This document shows positions 19,435-24,221 of a stretch of 24,221 nt of DNA, piece by piece (the stretch's first letter is position 1; every line of letters begins with the position of its first letter). The translations under genes were made by a program, and so were the position numbers. The notes beneath the pieces are model-generated. The model was not told the DNA's origin and did no database searches. It was given only the letters and a program-made list of their open reading frames with translations. The stretch is taken from positions 1 to 24,221 of the IMG/VR virus record IMGVR_UViG_3300025853_000637. One strand, given 5' to 3'. This DNA comes from a virus.

Positions 19435-21306
19435 ATGGCGACCAAAGTAGCAATAGAAGTAGACGTAAAAACGGGCGAAGCCAATGACGACATAATTGCG
19501 TTAAGGGAAGAACTCGAAAAGGTCAAGTCTACCCAAGAGAAACTTTCTAACGAAATGAAAGCGGGCTTTCAGTCTGCTGAGAAAGGAGCAAAGGGAGCGT
19601 CTAAGGGAATGAAAGGGTTTGGCACTTCAATCGGAGGGGTGCTTAAGTCTTTGGGGTTAATTGCGGTCGCTATGGAGGTTTTCAACTTCTTGAAGGAGTT
19701 GTTAATGAAGAACCAAAAGGTAGTCGACACTTTAGCCATTGCGTTCAAAGCTATCGAAGTTTTATTCAATCAACTATTCAAAGCCGTTGAGCCTTTGGGT
19801 GGCGCGTTAATGGACGCATTTGAGAACCCTCAACAAGCCCTTGAAGATTTATGGGAAGCAATTAAAACCAATTTCTTAAATAGAGTAAATGGAATTGCAG
19901 TAGCTGCTGAAGGGGTCGGAAAGGTGATAAAGGCAGCTTTTGAACTTGATTGGGATGGGGTTAAAGAAGGAATGCAGCAATATGGTCAAGCATTAGTGCA
20001 AGTTACTACTGGTCTTGGCATTGAGCAACAGAATGAGTTTGTGAATGGCATTGCAAACGCTGGAAGAGAAGCGATTGACACAGCTACCAAGATTGAGACA
20101 CTCCGAAAAGAGGTAAAACTTGCCGAAGCGCAACAAGGACTTTTAATCTTAGAGTATCAACGAGAAGCGGAGATTCAAAGACAGATTCGGGACGATGTGA
20201 GCCTAACCCTTGAAAAAAGGAAAGCGGCAAACAAAGAACTTGGGCGAATACTTGATGAACAAACACAAGAGGAGTTAAAGTTAGCCAACAAGCGTTTGGA
20301 GTTGGCACTACTTGAGCAGTCAACTAACAAGGACTCAGTAGATGCTGAGATTGAAGTAATCAACGCAAGAAAGGAAATAGCCGACATCAATGAGCGTATA
20401 ACTGGACAGCGTTCAGAGCAGTTAACGAATGAGAACGCGCTGATTCAAGAGAATATTGATAAGCAAAAAGAAAAGGCAGAACTTGAAGCAGAGGCGGCAC
20501 TAGCAGCCGCAGAGCGTAGACTACAAATAGAAAGGGAATTAGCTGATAGCCGAATTGCGTTAATCCAAGACGAGGAACTCCGTAGAATTATGGAGGTAGA
20601 AGCAAATCTTGAAAGGAAACTTGCCGAAATAGTTGAAGAGGATGCACAAGCGAAAGAGTTAAAGGCGAACCTTGAACAAATTGCACAAGCTGAAATACTG
20701 CAAATCCAACAAGAGTTCAGAGATAAGGAACTTGAGTTACTTGAGGCACAAGCCAAGAAGAAAAAGGAACTCGAAGATAAGGCGGTTGCAGATGTTAAGA
20801 AAGCAGAGGAAGAAAAACAGAAAGCACGAGAAGCTGGATTGAAGGGAACGAGCGATGTTCTTGGTGCTTTGGGCGGTTTAATTGAGGCGAGCGGAAACAA
20901 CTCAAAACAGGCGGTAGCAATACAAAAGACTTTGGCTATTGCTCAAATTGCTATTGATACGGCAACCGCTGTTTCAGGAGCAATTGCACAAGCGCAAAAG
21001 ACTGGGCCGTTTCCAGCGAACATAGCGGCTATTGCTACGGGTGTCGCTGCGGTCATAGCTGGTATTTCTTCGGCAGTTTCAACATTAAACACGGCTAATG
21101 TACCGGGTGGCTCTGCGCCTGCACCTACACCTCCACAAATAACATCAGCTCCAGCTATTCAACCAGTAACGACAAACACAACCGAACTCGGAGGAGCGGA
21201 ACAAGCCCAACTCGCGCCAATACAGGCCTATGTCGTGGAGACAGAAGTCACGGGCAACCAAAACAACATAAGTCAAATTGAATCACAAGCAACATTCCCC
21301 GGATAA
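19435..21306 (+). CDS. Tail tape measure-like protein
   Basis: A 623-aa protein with a hydrophobic segment at about 62-90 (GTSIGGVLKSLGLIAVAMEV), a very long Glu/Lys/Ala-rich coiled coil at about 210-480, and a second hydrophobic region at about 505-570 (NIAAIATGVAAVIAGISSAV), ending in a Pro/Ala/Gln-rich tail. This composition is typical of tape measure proteins, which set tail length. It is rather short, suggesting a modest tail if so; an internal virion or injection protein is the alternative. It follows the chaperone-like gene by 5 kb. Confidence 0.72.
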   Translation: MATKVAIEVDVKTGEANDDIIALREELEKVKSTQEKLSNEMKAGFQSAEKGAKGASKGMKGFGTSIGGVLKSLGLIAVAMEVFNFLKELLMKNQKVVDTLAIAFKAIEVLFNQLFKAVEPLGGALMDAFENPQQALEDLWEAIKTNFLNRVNGIAVAAEGVGKVIKAAFELDWDGVKEGMQQYGQALVQVTTGLGIEQQNEFVNGIANAGREAIDTATKIETLRKEVKLAEAQQGLLILEYQREAEIQRQIRDDVSLTLEKRKAANKELGRILDEQTQEELKLANKRLELALLEQSTNKDSVDAEIEVINARKEIADINERITGQRSEQLTNENALIQENIDKQKEKAELEAEAALAAAERRLQIERELADSRIALIQDEELRRIMEVEANLERKLAEIVEEDAQAKELKANLEQIAQAEILQIQQEFRDKELELLEAQAKKKKELEDKAVADVKKAEEEKQKAREAGLKGTSDVLGALGGLIEASGNNSKQAVAIQKTLAIAQIAIDTATAVSGAIAQAQKTGPFPANIAAIATGVAAVIAGISSAVSTLNTANVPGGSAPAPTPPQITSAPAIQPVTTNTTELGGAEQAQLAPIQAYVVETEVTGNQNNISQIESQATFPG

Positions 21307-21866
21307 TGGAAAAACTACCAGTAATCTATTTAACAATTGACGAAGACCACGAAACGGGTCTTGATGCAATCTCTTTAGTTGACCATCCAGCCATTGAGCG
21401 TAATTGGATGGCGTTTAACAAGAAGCACAAGTTCGCATTGAACGAAGAGAAACGAATCGTGTCAGGCGCGGCAATGGTTGCCGATTACCCAATCTATCGC
21501 AGAGATGAGGACGGGCGCGAGTACTACGTTGTATTCGATTCGGATGCCATACGTAAGATAGCCTACAAGTTTATGAAGGAGGGCAAGACCAACGCGACCA
21601 ACTTAGACCACTCAACAGATGTGGAAGGCGTGTTTATGTTTGAGTCATTCCTAATTGACGAGATGAAGCCAACACCAAAAGGATTCGACAAGCTGCCTAA
21701 CGGTTCTTGGTTCGTGAGTTACAAGGTCGACAACGATGAGGTATGGGAGGATGTTAAGAAAGGCACTTTCAAAGGGTTCAGCGTTGAGGGCGTGTTCTCG
21801 GAGTCTCGCCAAATGGACGTTGACAAAATGATAATCGAAGAGGTGGAGAAAGCACTAAGAGCATAG
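21306..21866 (+). CDS. XkdF-like prohead protease
   Basis: A 186-aa protein matching the XkdF/prohead protease type: SGAAMVADYPIYRRD, then TNATNLDHSTDVEGVFMFES with the candidate catalytic His, SWFVSYKVDNDEVWEDVKKG, and GTFKGFSVEGVF with the candidate Ser. It would mature the capsid by cleaving scaffold and capsid proteins. It overlaps the tape measure stop by 1 bp, and the capsid genes follow. Finding it after the tail genes is unusual. Confidence 0.82.
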   Translation: MEKLPVIYLTIDEDHETGLDAISLVDHPAIERNWMAFNKKHKFALNEEKRIVSGAAMVADYPIYRRDEDGREYYVVFDSDAIRKIAYKFMKEGKTNATNLDHSTDVEGVFMFESFLIDEMKPTPKGFDKLPNGSWFVSYKVDNDEVWEDVKKGTFKGFSVEGVFSESRQMDVDKMIIEEVEKALRA

Positions 21867-21871
21867 CCAAG

Positions 21872-21899
21872 TGGCACACCTTTCTTGAATTGCTATTTA
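21872..21899 (+). promoter_or_regulatory. Class II motif copy 3, before the scaffold-like gene
   Basis: TGGCAC (21872-21877), 12 nt, TTGCTATTTA (21890-21899). The ATG of the scaffold-like gene is at 21915. Twelve bases, CCAAGTGGCACA (21867-21878), are identical to copy 1. No good TAnnTTTG box is present here, so this is not simply a standard host promoter. Confidence 0.7.
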
Positions 21900-21914
21900 C
21901 TAAAAAAACAACCT

Positions 21915-22490
21915 ATGAACATTTCAGAACTTGTTGGGTCTAAGTTGCCCGAAATCAAGAAGCTACTTTTCAGCGAGACTGAGGAGAAGTTTGAAGATGC
22001 CAAACTCGTTGATGGCACTATTGTACGTTACGAATCTTTGGAAATCGGAGCTGCTCTTTCCGTAGTTGGAGAGGATGGCGAAGTAGTACCAGCACCAGAT
22101 GGCGAACACGAACTTGAAAGCGGAGATATCGTAAGAACTGAAGGCGGTGTTATCGTTGAGATTATGAGCCCTGAGCCAGTTGAGGAAGAAGCAGAAGAAG
22201 AGAAAGAGGAAGAAATGGCTGCTGAGGAAGTTGCTGCATTTGACCCTGAGGCGTTCAAGTTGGACATTATGGATTCAGTTGCTACGTTAATTCAGTCAGA
22301 GGTTGCCAAGTTTGCAAAGACTGAGAAGGTAAGCGACATCGAGAAAGCTGTTGGACTAATTACCGACATCGTTGAGAAGATGGCAGCTACTCCAAAGGAA
22401 GAGCCTTCTAAGAAGGTAGCTAACCCATTTAACAAAGGCATCGACTACACCGAGATGGTAGAGAAGATGCGCGCAATAACCAAGAAATAA
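21915..22490 (+). CDS. Scaffold-like capsid assembly protein
   Basis: A 191-aa very acidic protein. It has an N-terminal helix (ISELVGSKLPEIKKLLFSET), a small strand-rich part (GTIVRYESLEIGAALSVVGE), a Glu-rich low-complexity linker (PVEEEAEEEKEEEMAAEEVA) and a C-terminal helix pair (FKLDIMDSVATLIQSEVAKF). A helical acidic protein between protease and major capsid gene fits a scaffold that is degraded during maturation. ATG 21915 is the start; an in-frame TTG at 21885 lies within the class II motif. Confidence 0.68.
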   Translation: MNISELVGSKLPEIKKLLFSETEEKFEDAKLVDGTIVRYESLEIGAALSVVGEDGEVVPAPDGEHELESGDIVRTEGGVIVEIMSPEPVEEEAEEEKEEEMAAEEVAAFDPEAFKLDIMDSVATLIQSEVAKFAKTEKVSDIEKAVGLITDIVEKMAATPKEEPSKKVANPFNKGIDYTEMVEKMRAITKK

Positions 22491-22511
22491 ACCAAAAAAC
22501 ATTATACTAAA

Positions 22512-23510
22512 ATGCCATTTGCACCATCACCACTAACGAGCGGACTTCAAGCTTACATTGAAGAGCAGAATTTTCCGCTAATTGCTAAAGCCCTAACTTC
22601 TTCGCCAACTATGGCACTTGTTGAAAAGCAAGTTGGAGTAAAAGGTAAAAGTGCTATCAACTTAGCCGACATTGACGTTACTTTCCAAGATGGAAGCGGT
22701 TGTGCTTGGAATGAAGATGGAGACATCACTCTAACGCAGAGATTCATCGACCCAGCTAAACTGAAGTTGAATATGGAGTTCTGCCCAAAGGAACTTGAGG
22801 CTATCTACCTTAGAACTCAACTACCTTCAGGAGCGCATTACGAAACAATTCCTTTCGAGGAGTTCTTCGCTAACTACTTGGTAAGCAAAATCGCTGCTGA
22901 GTTGGAGAAGATGATTTGGAAATCAGTTGGTGCTGTACCAACTTCGGGACTTCCAACTGGGTCGGGTAACTTCCAATTCTTTAACGGTTTCCGAGATGCT
23001 ATTCTTGGTGGTTCTTACATCGATGCAAACACAACTGCATTCGGTTCGGGTTCTGTTTTAACTACAGCATTGACTGCTAACAATATGATTGAGGCAGTAC
23101 AAAGAGTTTACGAAGCTGCTGCTGATGCTGTTATCGAAAACGATGATGCTGTTGTATTCGTTGGTGCTGACAAATTCAGAGCGTTGGCTATTGCTATTCA
23201 GAACGGTCTTGGCGCATCTTACGTAACTGCTGGAGGTCAGCTTCAAGGTTACCAAACTGACATGGGTTCATTGTCAATGGTTATGCCTGGTACTAACTTG
23301 AAGATTCAAGCTACAAGCGGACTTAGCGCAGTAAACGATGTTTACCTTGCTCGTACCAGCAATATGTACGTTGGCATGGACTTGGAAGAAGATGCTTCAC
23401 GCATCGAGTCTTGGTACTCTCAGGACGACCGAAAATTCAAAATTGCGGTTGAATTGACAGTAGGCGCACAGGTAGCTTTCCCTGACCAAGTTTCTGTTAT
23501 ATCTCTTTAA
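22512..23510 (+). CDS. Major capsid protein
   Basis: A 332-aa protein with no membrane segment. The content fits an HK97-type shell protein: N-terminal helical region (SGLQAYIEEQNFPLIAKALT), the extended part (FCPKELEAIYLRTQLPSGAH, FEEFFANYLVSKIAAELEKM) and a P-domain-like helix (ALTANNMIEAVQRVYEAAAD). It is followed by strands around VFVGADKFRALAIAIQNGLG and a beta-rich C-terminus (FKIAVELTVGAQVAFPDQVS). The position after protease and scaffold supports it. Codons are heavily GCT/GTT/GGT-biased compared with the early genes, as expected for a highly expressed gene. Confidence 0.8.
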   Translation: MPFAPSPLTSGLQAYIEEQNFPLIAKALTSSPTMALVEKQVGVKGKSAINLADIDVTFQDGSGCAWNEDGDITLTQRFIDPAKLKLNMEFCPKELEAIYLRTQLPSGAHYETIPFEEFFANYLVSKIAAELEKMIWKSVGAVPTSGLPTGSGNFQFFNGFRDAILGGSYIDANTTAFGSGSVLTTALTANNMIEAVQRVYEAAADAVIENDDAVVFVGADKFRALAIAIQNGLGASYVTAGGQLQGYQTDMGSLSMVMPGTNLKIQATSGLSAVNDVYLARTSNMYVGMDLEEDASRIESWYSQDDRKFKIAVELTVGAQVAFPDQVSVISL

Positions 23511-23517
23511 TCTAATC

Positions 23518-23541
23518 GGGGCGGCTTTCGGGTCGCCCCTT
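23518..23541 (+). terminator. Weak terminator-like hairpin after the capsid gene
   Basis: GGGGCGGC (23518-23525) pairs with GTCGCCCC (23532-23539) around TTTCGG, eight pairs with one G-T. Only two T residues follow, so termination may be partial. It could also act as a 3'-stabilising or attenuating hairpin between the capsid and tail-tube-like genes. Confidence 0.6.
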
Positions 23542-23560
23542 CACTCTAAAAACTAAAAAA

Positions 23561-24082
23561 ATGGCATATACTGGATGCGCACTAACTACGGGTTTCGACC
23601 TTGACTGCCGCGATGCCGTAGGCGGAGTGAAGAGCGTTAGATTTGCGAACCTTGACGATTACCTTGCTTTAACTCCTGTTGTATCTGCTGGAGCAGTTAC
23701 ATCAATTACTGCAACGGCTACATTCTACAATTACGAGCAGCTAAAGGAAACATCTTCTTTGACCGAAACCATCAACGGAAACAGTCAGAACGGAACAGTT
23801 TACTACACTCCAGAGGTGGTTGTGGTGCTTTCAAAGTTGGATGTTGACAAGCGAAATGAAATCAAGGTATTGGCTCAGCAGCGTTTGGTGGCTATCGTTG
23901 AAACTAACGATGGCTCTTATTGGGTTGTTGGCTGGCAAAATGGTCTTGAGTTGAACGCTGGAACTTCTGCAACTGGAACGGCTTTCGCAGACCTTAGCGG
24001 TTACAGCTTGACGTTTAGCGGAATGGAAGCGGAGCAAATGCTTTCAATTGATGCCGCAGACGTAACTGCGATTACAAATTAA
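23561..24082 (+). CDS. Probable major tail tube protein
   Basis: A 173-aa beta-rich protein. Segments such as TGFDLDCRDAVGGVKSVRFA, YYTPEVVVVLSKLDVDKRNE and NDGSYWVVGWQNGLELNAGT are typical of small virion proteins downstream of the capsid gene in Bacteroidetes phages. The size and strands fit a tail tube subunit, but capsid decoration or another virion role is possible. Codon bias (GCT, GTT, GGT) resembles the capsid gene. Confidence 0.55.
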   Translation: MAYTGCALTTGFDLDCRDAVGGVKSVRFANLDDYLALTPVVSAGAVTSITATATFYNYEQLKETSSLTETINGNSQNGTVYYTPEVVVVLSKLDVDKRNEIKVLAQQRLVAIVETNDGSYWVVGWQNGLELNAGTSATGTAFADLSGYSLTFSGMEAEQMLSIDAADVTAITN

Positions 24083-24119
24083 TTCGTATCTTCACTTTTT
24101 CATTGTTCTGTTTGAGAAG

Positions 24120-24144
24120 GGGTCGGCTAACGCTGACCCTTTTT
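24120..24144 (+). terminator. Intrinsic terminator
   Basis: GGGTCGGC (24120-24127) pairs with GCTGACCC (24132-24139), eight pairs with one G-T, loop TAAC, then five T. A standard rho-independent terminator. A class II motif begins 5 nt later. Confidence 0.82.
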
Positions 24145-24148
24145 CGTT

Positions 24149-24176
24149 TGGCACAATTTCGTCTTTTTGCTATTTA
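24149..24176 (+). promoter_or_regulatory. Class II motif copy 4
   Basis: TGGCAC (24149-24154), 12 nt, TTGCTATTTA (24167-24176). It lies between a terminator and the ATG at 24190, a clear transcription-unit boundary. Spacer bases share the A..TT.GT pattern of the other copies. Confidence 0.7.
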
Positions 24177-24189
24177 AAGAAAAACAAGC

Positions 24190-24221
24190 ATGGCATCGAC
24201 CGTAACACCAGCAACCGCAAC
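24190..24221 (+). CDS. 5' end of an unidentified gene (partial)
   Basis: ATG 24190 opens MASTVTPATA and continues past the window edge. The A-rich leader (AAAGAAAAACAAGC) and the class II motif just upstream support it as a real virion-region gene. Too short to identify. Confidence 0.6.
   Translation, partial: MASTVTPATA

Noticed and set aside
20445-20900. 151-aa reading frame on the minus strand
   Set aside because: Ser/Ala/Phe-rich composition is the antisense shadow of the Glu/Lys/Ala coiled coil of the tape measure-like gene.
1-24221. Integrase, attachment sites, tRNA genes, CRISPR array, insertion sequences
   Set aside because: No recombinase motif, cloverleaf, regular spaced repeat or transposase was found by eye. 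Prophage status therefore cannot be judged from this window.

Overview
The window reads as about 24 kb of a tailed double-stranded DNA phage (or prophage) of a Bacteroidetes host. No host housekeeping gene, integrase, tRNA, rRNA or CRISPR array was seen. The host assignment rests on three things. Promoters match the Bacteroidetes pattern (TTTG, 17-20 nt, TATATTTG). Many starts have A-rich leaders (AACAGAACnATG) instead of a Shine-Dalgarno sequence. Several proteins resemble families I know mainly from Bacteroidetes phages. Every gene I can support is on the + strand, and most neighbours overlap by 1-56 bp or lie within a few tens of bases.

Layout. 1-2261: lysis and accessory genes (GH24 endolysin, membrane-anchored spanin-like protein, metallophosphoesterase, small membrane protein). 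2262-6137: early genes behind two near-identical promoter/operators that carry the perfect palindrome TTTTGAATATTCAAAA. They include a recombination set (candidate annealing protein, YqaJ exonuclease, SSB-like protein with an acidic DLPF tail, NinG/Rap nuclease), a mini Cro-like HTH protein and a stand-alone DnaA domain IV protein. 6161-6832: orphan C5-cytosine methyltransferase. 6833-9611: replication-type genes, a sigma-70-like factor and several tiny overlapping genes. 9589-11143: a ParB-domain protein with an AT-rich C-terminal half, followed by a TET-associated-type glycosyltransferase (TAGT); together with the methyltransferase this suggests DNA base hypermodification. 11146-12923: terminase small and large subunits with a hidden 54-aa zinc-finger gene between them. 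12924-13258: a one-gene cassette with its own promoter and terminator. 13299-24221: virion genes in an unusual order, with tail chaperone, tail completion, tail structural proteins and tape measure before prohead protease, scaffold-like protein, capsid protein and a tail-tube-like protein.

Main discoveries. (1) A strict two-block motif, TGGCAC-N12-TTGCTAyTTA, occurs at 6841, 21872 and 24149, with a degenerate fourth copy at 13263. Each precedes a transcription-unit start and two follow terminators. It is a candidate late promoter for the sigma-70-like factor at 8299-8823. (2) The gene at 13630-14250 has a nine-T slippery run (14124-14132), and the -1 frame stays open from there to 14399. This fills an otherwise unexplained 135-bp gap and looks like a lambda G/GT-style tail-chaperone frameshift. 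(3) The AT-rich ParB C-terminus plus TAGT looks like a transferred module spliced into a more GC-rich genome. (4) Small genes were recovered at 9019-9102, 9311-9442 (out of frame inside another gene) and 11535-11699.

No portal, recognisable holin, TET dioxygenase or integrase is visible here. They may lie outside the window.
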